DNA from: Flavobacterium sp. ACN6
GTDB lineage: Bacteria > Bacteroidota > Bacteroidia > Flavobacteriales > Flavobacteriaceae
Reading direction: 5' to 3'
Assembly (NCBI RefSeq): GCF_002304005.1
Contig: NZ_MRCQ01000014.1
Coordinates: 62,001 to 126,000 of the forward strand
DNA length: 64,000 nt
The notes below the pieces were generated by a model, which saw only the letters and a list, made by a program, of their open reading frames with translations, was not told where the DNA came from and made no database searches. Both the position numbers and the translations under genes were made by a program. Below are positions 26,430 to 34,650 of the stretch, piece by piece (position 1 is the first letter of the stretch; each line of letters opens with the position of its first letter).

Positions 26430-27119
26430 TTATGGAATTCCGTAAAATTGTTTGACCTGATTTACATCAGCAGCAGTCTTTGCCCTTTGCAGGCTCAGCA
26501 GTACATGCTGCTGGTTGAACAAAATCAAATCATCGTAGTTCGAATCAATCTGATCTGCGGCTTTGTTTATAATCTCCAGCCTTTTGAGATCACTCATCTG
26601 GGTGGTAAAAGAATCGAGTATCAAAAAGATCTGATCGATATTCTTCAAACTTTCTTCCAGTATGCCCGAGTACACCTTTTCCATATACTGAATCTCATTA
26701 CCGCTAAAGTGAGGATCCTGCTGAAAAAGCTTCCAGGCTCTCTCGTATTCGGCAACCAGCCGGGTCTGCTTCTGGGTAATTTCTTTTATCCTCTGGTAGT
26801 AGGTTATAATTGATTTTACCTTCGAAAGTTCTTCATAATAGCCCCTGTACAGCTCTTTCTGCTTCTGGGTCCAGTCTGAGATTTCATCGAGCTTTAATTT
26901 AGAGAGCACATTCTCCACCTGCTTCTGGGCATTCTGAAGCCAGATGGTTTTATTCTGCAGTTTCTGAATCCGAAGATCAATAGCCTTGATTACTTTTTTG
27001 GTTACCGTTTTTACGATTTCCAAAATGGGAATCACCGCCTTACTATTGGCTGGTCTTGCCGGAGTACCAGCCAGCAGCAGACAGACCAAACTGATAACAA
27101 ATTTCCTTTTCATATTCAC
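26430..27119 (-). CDS. traI: Conjugative transposon protein TraI (DUF4141)
   Basis: A 229-residue exported, helical protein: signal peptide (FVISLVCLLLAGTPARPA), then LRIQKLQNKTIWLQNAQKQV near 48, the DUF4141/TraI hallmark, EIQYMEKVYSGILEESLKNI near 142 and VLLSLQRAKTAADVNQVKQF at the end. It is the counterpart of VirB5/TrbJ in this machine. It lies directly after traG, as in CTnDOT, and is followed by two further paralogues. Confidence 0.87.
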   Translation of the reverse strand: MNMKRKFVISLVCLLLAGTPARPANSKAVIPILEIVKTVTKKVIKAIDLRIQKLQNKTIWLQNAQKQVENVLSKLKLDEISDWTQKQKELYRGYYEELSKVKSIITYYQRIKEITQKQTRLVAEYERAWKLFQQDPHFSGNEIQYMEKVYSGILEESLKNIDQIFLILDSFTTQMSDLKRLEIINKAADQIDSNYDDLILFNQQHVLLSLQRAKTAADVNQVKQFYGIP

Positions 27120-27143
27120 TTCCTTTTTTTTAAAAAAAACTCC

Positions 27144-29612
27144 TTACTTACCATTTCTCATCTCATCAGCCAGTGCTGCGATGCCTTTTTTAATATCACC
27201 GCCAAACTTCGAAGCATAGGCATTCATCTTCACTTTCTCGCTTTCCTCAGTGGTATAGGCCAGATATTCTTCGAGTGACACTTCAACACGGTACACCTTG
27301 GATAACATACTGCCCAACGAAATAAATACTTCCTTGTATTTCTTATCGGGATCATTGGCCTTGTTAACCGATAACACCAATGCTTTTTCTTTTTCGGTAA
27401 GCCCCAATAGCTCCTGGATCTGGTCAAACTTATTCTGGTATTTGCTCTGATCCAGAAGGATCTTGCAGTCGCTGTTATTGATGATAGCCTGCTTGACTAC
27501 AGGGGAAGAAATAATATCTTCCACCTCCTGGGTTACCACTATAGCCTCCCCAAAGAACTTACGCACGGTCTTAAATAAATACTTGATGTAATCGGACATA
27601 CCCTCCTTAGCAATAGCCTTCCAAGCCTCTTCAATTAAGATCATTTTACGAATGCCTTTGAGCTTTCGCATCTTGCTGATAAACACCTCCATGATGATAA
27701 TGGTCACCACGGGAAAAAGAATTGGATGATCCTTGATATTATCAAGTTCAAACACAAGAAACCTTTCCTGCAGCAGATCCAGATTCTCCGTGGCATTTAA
27801 AAGGTAGTCAAACTCTCCTCCTTTGTAATACGGACGCAGTACATAAAGAAAGTTGCTCATATCAAAGTCCTTTTCCTTTACCTTATCATCCGATAAAATC
27901 GATACAAAATCCTCTTTCAGGAATTCATAAAAGCTGTCAAAACATGGAAAAATAGCACGGTCAATATCCAGCTTTTCAAAGTATAACTGCAGCGCATTGG
28001 ACAGCGCCACGTATTCACTCCTGTTAAAAGTTTCATCATCTTTTTTCCACAGTGCTAAAAGAAGGGTCTTAATACTTTCTTTTTTCTCGGTATCCAGCGT
28101 ATCGCCTTCCGAGATATAAAAAGGATTAAACCGGATCGGGTTCTTTTCATCATAGGTAAAGTAATACCCCTTAACCATATCGCATAAACCTTTGTAACTG
28201 TGGCCGACATCTACCAGTACAATATGGGTTCCCTGCTCGTAATAACTTCTGACCATATGATTGGTAAAAAAAGACTTACCGCTTCCAGAAGGACCTAGTA
28301 TAAACTTATTGCGGTTGGTGCAGATCCCCATCTTTACCGGCTCATCACTGATGTCCACATGAACGGGTTTTCCCGTCAAACGGTCTCCCAGACGAATCCC
28401 TACCGGACTCAAAGAAGAACGGTAGCCTGTTTCCATATTCAGAAAACAGACCGCCTGCTCCACGAACGTATCAAAAGTATCATTCATTGGAAAATCAGCG
28501 GCATTGCCCGGCATTCCTGCCCAGTAAATCTGGGGCGCCCCGACCGTTTCCTGCTTCCCTGCCGCATCCATCTGTGCCAGTGCCGAGGATACTTTGTTCT
28601 TGATATCCTTCAATTCTTCCTTACAGCTGCTCCAGGCCAGCAAATTGAAATGCGCCTTAACAGGCAGGCGCTGCTGGGACACCGCTTCATTGAGAAAATC
28701 ATTTGTAGCATCCCTGGCGGTTATATTGGCTCTGCTGTAAGCAGACAAGGACTGCAGGCGGAGCCTTTTACTCTCGAGCTTCTGAATGGTCTTCTGCGCA
28801 TCTTCTATAAAAATATACTGATTGTAAATATGATTACACGATAAGAGCTGTCCGAGTGTGGAAGCAAAACCCACACTGAATTTGGTCTTATCGGTGCAGT
28901 AGCGGTCATAATTAATCCTGGAACCGCACAAAGAAGGCAGATCCGCCGCATCTCCCAAAGTAAAAAGCTGGCAGTGTTTATCACCCACTGAAAGTCCTTC
29001 GTCAAATTTGATATCCTTAAAAACAAAGGATTCGTCCTTCTCGGAAAGAAAGCAGTACTTTTCAATAAGCCCCATACTTCGGTTCTCACTGGACAGCTGA
29101 CTGCCCGGCACCCTGGAAAGCTTCACAAAACCACTGTCTTCCATGATTCTTTTAAACTGCCCCGTACAGTCTATAAAGTCCTGCACTAAATTTACTTTTA
29201 AAGTCTGTTCAGGCACCAGATTACTTCTAATAAGGCTGGAAAATAACGAGCTGGAATTTTTCCTGCCCGAAGGTTTCTTGGTCAGCATGATATAACAGGA
29301 ATGCTCCAGAAATGGCCTTTCATTAAAAAACCGCTCACTGCTCCGCGTTAAAAAACTGCTGTCAGCACTTGAAAAATCTGCCTTATACCCTTTTTCTAAA
29401 AACCAGTCCTGCTTGTGAAATACACAATGTTTGGGAAGCACTTTTAAAGCCTTGATCCAGCACTGGTGAAAAGCTTCATAATCCTGATCCGACAAGGTAA
29501 AAATCTCCGGCAGCTCTGCCTTAAATACCACGGTTATATCTCCCTGCTTCGACACTATACAATCATGCTCCACTGCCATAATCGGCAGTACGTCTTCCAT
29601 CCTCTTCTCCAT
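27144..29612 (-). CDS. traG: Conjugative transposon ATPase TraG (VirB4-like)
   Basis: An 822-residue cytoplasmic ATPase. Walker A is GPSGSGKSFFTNHM near residue 446, Walker B is MILIEEAWKAIAKEG near 654, and TQEVEDIISSPVVKQAIINN near 690 matches the VirB4-family sensor region. The N-terminal half is the usual VirB4 domain that meets the inner-membrane complex. The enzyme powers assembly and substrate passage in the type IV secretion machine. Length and motif order are normal and the gene looks intact. Confidence 0.94.
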   Translation of the reverse strand: MEKRMEDVLPIMAVEHDCIVSKQGDITVVFKAELPEIFTLSDQDYEAFHQCWIKALKVLPKHCVFHKQDWFLEKGYKADFSSADSSFLTRSSERFFNERPFLEHSCYIMLTKKPSGRKNSSSLFSSLIRSNLVPEQTLKVNLVQDFIDCTGQFKRIMEDSGFVKLSRVPGSQLSSENRSMGLIEKYCFLSEKDESFVFKDIKFDEGLSVGDKHCQLFTLGDAADLPSLCGSRINYDRYCTDKTKFSVGFASTLGQLLSCNHIYNQYIFIEDAQKTIQKLESKRLRLQSLSAYSRANITARDATNDFLNEAVSQQRLPVKAHFNLLAWSSCKEELKDIKNKVSSALAQMDAAGKQETVGAPQIYWAGMPGNAADFPMNDTFDTFVEQAVCFLNMETGYRSSLSPVGIRLGDRLTGKPVHVDISDEPVKMGICTNRNKFILGPSGSGKSFFTNHMVRSYYEQGTHIVLVDVGHSYKGLCDMVKGYYFTYDEKNPIRFNPFYISEGDTLDTEKKESIKTLLLALWKKDDETFNRSEYVALSNALQLYFEKLDIDRAIFPCFDSFYEFLKEDFVSILSDDKVKEKDFDMSNFLYVLRPYYKGGEFDYLLNATENLDLLQERFLVFELDNIKDHPILFPVVTIIIMEVFISKMRKLKGIRKMILIEEAWKAIAKEGMSDYIKYLFKTVRKFFGEAIVVTQEVEDIISSPVVKQAIINNSDCKILLDQSKYQNKFDQIQELLGLTEKEKALVLSVNKANDPDKKYKEVFISLGSMLSKVYRVEVSLEEYLAYTTEESEKVKMNAYASKFGGDIKKGIAALADEMRNGK

Positions 29613-29644
29613 CTCCCTCTTTTTAACTAATTAACGCTCTACAG

Positions 29645-29956
29645 CTATAGCTTTATAAATACAGCCCTGCTGTACACCTTAATGCATTTTGGAAGCTGCT
29701 TGAAAGCAAGCGCTTTCATCATGCCATGCTCACCGTACTGATTGCTCATTCGATAGATCTTAAATACCAGAAAACCTCCCGAAGCTCCAATTACAAATAC
29801 ACACAAAAGCGACGGCAGACCGATGATATAGAGCACAGCAAATAGAATTAAAAGCCCTACAACACCGCCGCCTAAATACCAGATATACTGTGCTTTTAAC
29901 CCCTTGAATTCAATGCTTTGATTAATACCTTTATTAATCGAGTAAACACTTACCAT
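29645..29956 (-). CDS. traF: Conjugative transposon protein TraF (DUF4133, VirB3-like)
   Basis: A 103-residue protein beginning with a soluble segment (SINKGINQSIEFKGLKAQYI), followed by two adjacent membrane helices (GVVGLLILFAVLYIIGLPSL, FVIGASGGFLVFKIYRMS) and a basic tail. This is the DUF4133 pattern. It shares its first base with the last base of traE, so the two are translationally coupled. Confidence 0.88.
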   Translation of the reverse strand: MVSVYSINKGINQSIEFKGLKAQYIWYLGGGVVGLLILFAVLYIIGLPSLLCVFVIGASGGFLVFKIYRMSNQYGEHGMMKALAFKQLPKCIKVYSRAVFIKL

Positions 29957-30294
29957 TACACGCCGAAGAACGATTTGATCACCGTAGCCACCACTACTAA
30001 AAACACACAGCTTCCAAACCAGGCTGCCGCTACTTTACCCGTATCGGGATCCCCTGCATTCCATTTTTGGTATACTTTAACAGCCCCGATAAGCCCCAGT
30101 ATAGCTCCCACGGCATACATCAGTTCAGTTCCTGCATCAAAATAACTTCTAACTTTCTGGTTGGCTTCATTAATCCCCGCCACACCATCCTGACTGTAAA
30201 GAGCAGTACTAAAAAACAAACCCAGCACTAACGAAGCACCTACTCGCTTTATCCTTCTCCACAAACTCTTTAATTTCCAATTCCATTTTTTCAT
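29956..30294 (-). CDS. traE: Conjugative transposon protein TraE (DUF4134, VirB2-like)
   Basis: A 112-residue protein: signal sequence (VGASLVLGLFFSTALYSQ), then DGVAGINEANQKVRSYFDAG and two membrane segments (MYAVGAILGLIGAVKVYQKW, AAAWFGSCVFLVVVATVIK). This is the DUF4134 pattern, taken as the pilin-like VirB2 counterpart. The ATG at 30294 (MKKWNWKLKS) is preferred over one at 30387, because the longer version would put 31 unrelated residues before the signal peptide. Confidence 0.87.
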   Translation of the reverse strand: MKKWNWKLKSLWRRIKRVGASLVLGLFFSTALYSQDGVAGINEANQKVRSYFDAGTELMYAVGAILGLIGAVKVYQKWNAGDPDTGKVAAAWFGSCVFLVVVATVIKSFFGV

Positions 30295-30421
30295 CTCACA
30301 TTTTTTTATTAAATTGTTACTTGAATAAAAGCAGAGAAATACCGCTGTTTCAAACTCTATCTCCTTGTCACTTCCGCCATACCGCACTAGACTGAACAGG
30401 GGATATTCCTCTGCTTATTTT

Positions 30422-30865
30422 TTATACTTCTTCCTCCCACAAACTGTCCATCTCCGATAAAGTCAACAGCAGTTCAGGATATTTTGCACTTTCCAAAACC
30501 ACAAGTGAATTGATTTTACCGCGAAGCGCAGACTGCTTTACAAACGGATATTCCAAAAGGATAAAGCGGATGTAATTCTTGAATGCCGCCTTGGATAATC
30601 CTCCAGCATCACTTTCAGTAAATACCGTTAAAAGCTTATCATACAATTCCTCTGCATCTTCCAGAGTACTAAAAGATTCCTTGAATTCAGAAAACGGACC
30701 TGACTTCGATTTCAAATCCTTTTCTCCAAAAGACTGTTTCATCTTTCCTTGGAAAATATTCTTAAGATTTCCCAGATAATATTTATAGATTAAAAAGCCG
30801 TACCAGACTGCAGCAAAAATTACAACAGCACTTAGGTAACTGCTCCATGAAATATTGGATAGCAT
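30422..30865 (-). CDS. Hypothetical protein at the head of the tra operon
   Basis: About 147 residues from the ATG at 30865: one N-terminal membrane helix (SYLSAVVIFAAVWYGFLIY), then a charged helical domain (FKESFSTLEDAEELYDKLLT, FKNYIRFILLEYPFVKQSAL) and a final MDSLWEEEV. I recognise no family beyond its frequent place just upstream of traE in flavobacterial elements. A longer frame to 30964 adds a hydrophobic, unlikely leader. Confidence 0.7.
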   Translation of the reverse strand: MLSNISWSSYLSAVVIFAAVWYGFLIYKYYLGNLKNIFQGKMKQSFGEKDLKSKSGPFSEFKESFSTLEDAEELYDKLLTVFTESDAGGLSKAAFKNYIRFILLEYPFVKQSALRGKINSLVVLESAKYPELLLTLSEMDSLWEEEV

Positions 30866-31017
30866 AATTTTTAGATTTATTAATTGAACATTAAAAAAGT
30901 TTAAAAAAATCATCCTGTACATTTGATTGATTATAGCACAAAGAAACAGCGTATGCGGCCACACTGCAAGTACAACTTTTCCTGTACCCTTTTGTACCTT
31001 TGGTACATCTATAAAAA

Positions 31018-31044
31018 AAGGACGAACAGTAACTGTTCATCCTT
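31018..31044 (-). terminator. Rho-independent terminator, minus strand
   Basis: AAGGACGAACAGT pairs with ACTGTTCATCCTT (one G-T pair). On the minus strand the stem is followed by CTTTTTTTAT. No long gene lies just upstream of it, so it may end read-through or a short transcript. Confidence 0.7.
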
Positions 31045-31207
31045 AAATCTATAAAGTATAGAAAGCTTATTTATTTATCAATTTGAATCTGCTATGAAAT
31101 AAATTCCAATCCCAGCTGCTTTCCTGCCTATTTTAGGAACATCCTGCATTTATAAGTGAAGCAGGGGAAAAAAGAAATCCTGCAGAAGGTTTTATAAAGA
31201 AGCAGAG

Positions 31208-31255
31208 ATGCTTTTTGGACTTATTACAATCATCCTAACAGCTCTCCAGTTATAA
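31208..31255 (+). CDS. Possible 15-residue hydrophobic peptide
   Basis: ATG at 31208 opens MLFGLITIILTALQL and then TAA. A purine-rich AAGCAGAG lies just before it, and a strong terminator (31261-31288) follows 6 bp later. The size and hydrophobicity resemble small membrane-active toxins or leader peptides, but such a frame can arise by chance. Confidence 0.2.
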   Translation: MLFGLITIILTALQL

Positions 31256-31260
31256 GAAAA

Positions 31261-31288
31261 AGAAGGAGAACAGTATTGTTCTCCTTCT
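31261..31288 (-). terminator. Bidirectional terminator hairpin
   Basis: AGAAGGAGAACA and TGTTCTCCTTCT form a perfect 12-bp stem with loop GTAT. T-rich tails exist on both strands (CTTCTTTTTCTT on the minus strand). It ends the minus-strand gene pair 31344-32724. Confidence 0.8.
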
Positions 31289-31343
31289 TTATGGATTATG
31301 TTACAGACTGCCTGAAAACAATCCTTACTAAACCTGTTACACG

Positions 31344-32018
31344 TTATTTTAATCTGCTCAGTGCATCCAGTAAAGGATGTTTTTTAAGAGACACAAATTT
31401 CGTGGTATAAATCAATGTTCCCTTATCGTCTGGATAGGTAGTTGTCATTTTCAGTACCCTTCCCTTAAATCTCTGTTCTATAACATCGTAAAAAATGGGA
31501 AGCCTGTCTTTTGATGAATACTGCTCCAGCAGTATATCATATTGCTCCCTGTTGTCAGCAGTATAGCTAATGTTTTTCAAATTCTTTCCTTCCCAGAGGG
31601 TATCCTTTACTTTAAAATTTTCATTAAAATGCAGATCAGCCCGGAAGTTAGTTCCATATTTCTTCTCGCTGAGACCTTTCCACGGGATTTTTTCGGTCTG
31701 CTGTTCCAAATCGCTTCCTATATCTTTAAAAAGCCCTCTATTAAAATCAATAAGATAATACCTATCTACAGACTGCGTGAGGCTGACCTTTCCATTAAAA
31801 TCGTTTTGATCCAGCCGCATTATCTGCTGAATGGCTAGCTCTCCACTGACAAAAATACTGTCTTCAGGAAACTTAAAAATTCTCTGGCCATTATGCCAGC
31901 TTTCAAGAGAAATGACATATGCTCCTTTATTGGTGCTTTCTTGAAACCCTGTCTTAAGAAAAAAAAATGCAGCAATCACAGCGACAGCGGAAAAAATGGA
32001 AATTAAAAAAACTTTCAT
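31344..32018 (-). CDS. Hypothetical membrane-anchored protein
   Basis: About 224 residues from the ATG at 32018, which lies 1 bp after the stop of the lipoprotein gene. An N-terminal membrane segment or signal (VFLISIFSAVAVIAAFFFLK) is followed by a soluble domain rich in Lys and aromatic residues (IMRLDQNDFNGKVSLTQSVD, DVIEQRFKGRVLKMTTTYPD). No known family is recognised. It forms a two-gene operon with the lipoprotein upstream. Confidence 0.65.
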   Translation of the reverse strand: MKVFLISIFSAVAVIAAFFFLKTGFQESTNKGAYVISLESWHNGQRIFKFPEDSIFVSGELAIQQIMRLDQNDFNGKVSLTQSVDRYYLIDFNRGLFKDIGSDLEQQTEKIPWKGLSEKKYGTNFRADLHFNENFKVKDTLWEGKNLKNISYTADNREQYDILLEQYSSKDRLPIFYDVIEQRFKGRVLKMTTTYPDDKGTLIYTTKFVSLKKHPLLDALSRLK

Positions 32019-32019
32019 C

Positions 32020-32724
32020 TTAGTACCCCACACTATAAGTCCCATTTGAATAGACAATTGAATTGATGTTGCCGTTTTTGTTTTTTGCGAGAGGTAATCG
32101 ACTATTACCTTGCATTAATTCTCCGGCTGTGTAAAACCAAAAATAATTGTTTGTATATACCACATTTCTGCCAGTTTCTGACCATCCTAATCCACCTGAA
32201 TTACCAGTTAGACCACTGCCGACATGATATGCAGATTGTATATTATAGCTGTAATTATAAGCTCCCAGTGGGCCGTTATTATAAACTGTAAGGTTCTCAT
32301 AAGACATGATATCAAATAACCCTAATAGATTTTGAGCGAGCGTCCATCTGTAAATAAGCCTTTCAAAACCTCCAATGCCAGTAATCTCTATACTGCCTCC
32401 AAAATCCGGACCACCTTCCGGAAACACCCTAACCATCATATATTCTCCTGGAGTATAGTCAGCTGTTTTGGCCGTGATTCGGGAATTCGGCTTAACTTGA
32501 TGACTGTCTGCTGCATATCCCTCCGGCATCAGATATTTAACATCCAGCGGGTTCTTTTCCAGATGTTCCAAAATTGATTTACGCTCAGCCAGACTCAAAC
32601 TGTTTTTATCAGGTGTCTTCATAAGCCTGATAATTGCCGCATCAGCAGAAGCCTGCGGCGATTCAGTTTCACTAGTACAGGAAAATAACATTCCTAAAAC
32701 TAAAATCGAAATAATTCTCTTCAT
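32020..32724 (-). CDS. Hypothetical lipoprotein
   Basis: A 234-residue protein with a lipobox (VLGMLFSCTSE, Cys at 16). The mature part starts with a helical, charged segment (LAERKSILEHLEKNPLDVKY). It then turns beta-rich and Gly/Asn/Tyr-rich (GGSIEITGIGGFERLIYRW, YHVGSGLTGNSGGLGWSETG), as in secreted surface proteins. The function is unknown. A perfect 21-bp palindrome lies 30 bp upstream of the start. Confidence 0.7.
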   Translation of the reverse strand: MKRIISILVLGMLFSCTSETESPQASADAAIIRLMKTPDKNSLSLAERKSILEHLEKNPLDVKYLMPEGYAADSHQVKPNSRITAKTADYTPGEYMMVRVFPEGGPDFGGSIEITGIGGFERLIYRWTLAQNLLGLFDIMSYENLTVYNNGPLGAYNYSYNIQSAYHVGSGLTGNSGGLGWSETGRNVVYTNNYFWFYTAGELMQGNSRLPLAKNKNGNINSIVYSNGTYSVGY

Positions 32725-33028
32725 AATGTTTTAAAATTAGTAATTGGTTATTGCAAATTACACTATGTAATTTGTAAGTAAGAGTGTGAAAAATTAAAAA
32801 TGGGTGGAACAAAAACTCAAAAAAAAAGTCTATTTTGTAAGTTTAATATGTAGTCTTTTAATTACGAGACAGTTATAAAAACGATATTTTTCAATGCATT
32901 ATGCTGCTTACTGCTTTGCAAAGCAAAAAACAAGCGTAACTAATACACTTTATATGCGCCATACTTGTTAAAATGACCTAAAAAAAATGATGTACTATAT
33001 TCCAGCTTAAAATTCAGCTGTAAAATAA
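32725..33028. other. Intergenic region upstream of the lipoprotein gene
   Basis: About 300 bp, AT-rich. It contains the palindrome at 32754-32774. No gene or repeat was recognised in the rest. Confidence 0.5.
32754..32774. promoter_or_regulatory. Perfect 21-bp palindrome, operator-like
   Basis: CAAATTACA and TGTAATTTG are perfect 9-bp arms around CTA. The position, 30 bp before the start codon at 32724, fits an operator overlapping the promoter or leader. Confidence 0.5.
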
Positions 33029-33063
33029 AAGCCTCTGCAGACAGGTATTGTCCACAGAGGCTT
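33029..33063 (-). terminator. Rho-independent terminator of the YqaE/Pmp3 gene
   Basis: AAGCCTCTGCAGAC and GTCCACAGAGGCTT form a long, nearly perfect stem. On the minus strand it is followed by TTATTTTA. It lies 22 bp after the stop at 33085. Confidence 0.8.
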
Positions 33064-33084
33064 CATTAGGTTAGTAAAATATAT

Positions 33085-33285
33085 TTACCTCGATTTTATA
33101 GCCTTAATAAGTCTGGTATTCCTTCTGTCCGCTCTGGAATTCTGCAGAGATACCACAGCCCAGATGGCAGCAGGTATCCAGCCAATAAGTGTGGCCTGCA
33201 GGATCAGACACAGCAGGGCTGTCAATATCTTTCCTCTTAAAAGAAAAGACAGCGATGGAAAAAATATTGCAATAAGAGTCATCAT
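33085..33285 (-). CDS. YqaE/Pmp3 family membrane protein
   Basis: A 66-residue protein with two membrane helices (LIAIFFPSLSFLLRGKIL and LLCLILQATLIGWIPAAIWA). The LILQATLIGWIPAAIWAV block is the Pmp3/YqaE hallmark. These small plasma-membrane proteins are linked with salt and membrane stress. It has its own terminator and probably its own promoter; the basic tail ends KAIKSR. Confidence 0.85.
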   Translation of the reverse strand: MMTLIAIFFPSLSFLLRGKILTALLCLILQATLIGWIPAAIWAVVSLQNSRADRRNTRLIKAIKSR

Positions 33286-33439
33286 AGTTCTTTATTTATA
33301 GTTTATCGTTATCCAGTGATCGTACCAGAAACAGCTGGATAGTTTGTCATTCACGAAAGTTTTAATTCCAGTAATTTAAATATTAGACTATCCAAAAGTG
33401 TTTTTGTTTCAATCCAAATCAAAAAAAATTACACAAAGT

Positions 33440-34624
33440 TCAATACGATCGTATTTTTTTAATCATTTTCTCCAGGGTCAGAATAGCCGTGTTCTTGTCG
33501 GTTTCCTCCGCATTATAAGACTTACTCCTCACCGACTGATACGACAAATCCCTTTTAAAAGCAGTGGACAGATGAGGTACTATCCTTTGGAAAACAAGAC
33601 TCATCGATCTGGATTTCACTACGCGCGCCTCATCTGCAGCCCTTAGGATAATTCCGATCTGATCGGCCGACAAATCACACTCGAGTTTATTTTCCACTGT
33701 CCCTTTAGAAGCTAAAGCGTCACTGCGCTCCATTTTCTTTTCCAGATACAGCATCTCATATTTAAGCCACTGCTCCAGCACCATTTTAAGATGCTGTGCA
33801 GCAGGATTAAAAGTGATCGCATAATTGGAATCAATCTGTCCCAGTTCTTTAGAGTAATAAGACAACGTATTGAATTTCTGCTCCACACCTTCTCCTACAT
33901 CAAGCTTACTAATGAGCCTTTCTTTGAGCAGGTTTACATACTGGGCGCTGTTAAAATTCAAACTGATAAGCAGGCGGTCAAAAGCGGAAAACACAGCTGA
34001 AGCATTTTCTGAATGTTCCAGACTCAGCACACTTTTCAAAAGCATTCTCTCATACCCAAGCTGGCGGAAAGTTACCCTGCTATTGGTATCACAAAGCCCT
34101 GCATTAGATAGCTCCTCAATTACAATCCCAAGTACAATCTGGTCCTGCTCGCTCTCACATTTGCTTTTTTTCAATTTTTTCAGTTTGAGTTCAAGCTCAT
34201 TTCGAGACACCATCAGATAGGTTATCGGAACCCTTTCATCAAGACTTAAATAGTTAGAATAACGATTCTCCAAAAAAGACAGCAGTTCGTCAAGACAGCC
34301 GATAATGAGTTCAGCAGTCTCTGCCAGACCTGCAGCCTCAAATGCAGCAGTTTTACGGTTATCCACTACCGCATCCAATAGAAAAATTAAAGAGGAATGG
34401 TACTTTCGAATCAGAAGACGGATCTCCCTTTTCTTTCGAAGGGAGAATATTTCATTTTTAATTCGAATCTGAATCCTCCCGGATTCCTTCACTACATTTT
34501 CTGAAATAACTGCCAGATCAGTTTCTGACAATTGGCTGATAGCTGTTCTATTGGGATTAAGATGCTCCAATATCAAATTATCCAGCCATTCTAAAGGATA
34601 GGTTTTTCTCATCATCATTTTCAT
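33440..34624 (-). CDS. Conserved protein paired with an AraC regulator (possibly RteC-like)
   Basis: A 394-residue, largely helical protein. The final 75 residues (LSADQIGIILRAADEARVVK, FQRIVPHLSTAFKRDLSYQS, and a YNAEETDKNTAIL block) resemble the C-terminal region of proteins often found in Bacteroidota mobile elements near transfer regulators. A link to RteC is tentative. The N-terminal half contains a charged coiled-coil-like segment (ELELKLKKLKKSKCESEQ). It starts 26 bp after the AraC gene and is probably co-transcribed. Confidence 0.6.
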   Translation of the reverse strand: MKMMMRKTYPLEWLDNLILEHLNPNRTAISQLSETDLAVISENVVKESGRIQIRIKNEIFSLRKKREIRLLIRKYHSSLIFLLDAVVDNRKTAAFEAAGLAETAELIIGCLDELLSFLENRYSNYLSLDERVPITYLMVSRNELELKLKKLKKSKCESEQDQIVLGIVIEELSNAGLCDTNSRVTFRQLGYERMLLKSVLSLEHSENASAVFSAFDRLLISLNFNSAQYVNLLKERLISKLDVGEGVEQKFNTLSYYSKELGQIDSNYAITFNPAAQHLKMVLEQWLKYEMLYLEKKMERSDALASKGTVENKLECDLSADQIGIILRAADEARVVKSRSMSLVFQRIVPHLSTAFKRDLSYQSVRSKSYNAEETDKNTAILTLEKMIKKIRSY

Positions 34625-34650
34625 ATTTTCATGGTAGTTAATAACCGAGG

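Larger units (their letters stand above)
30866..31343. other. Intergenic region with two strong hairpins
   Basis: About 480 bp. It should contain the promoter of the tra operon (minus strand). It also holds nested GTACC/GGTAC repeats at about 30982-31007, two rho-independent terminators (listed) and a very small plus-strand open frame at 31208-31255. Confidence 0.5.
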
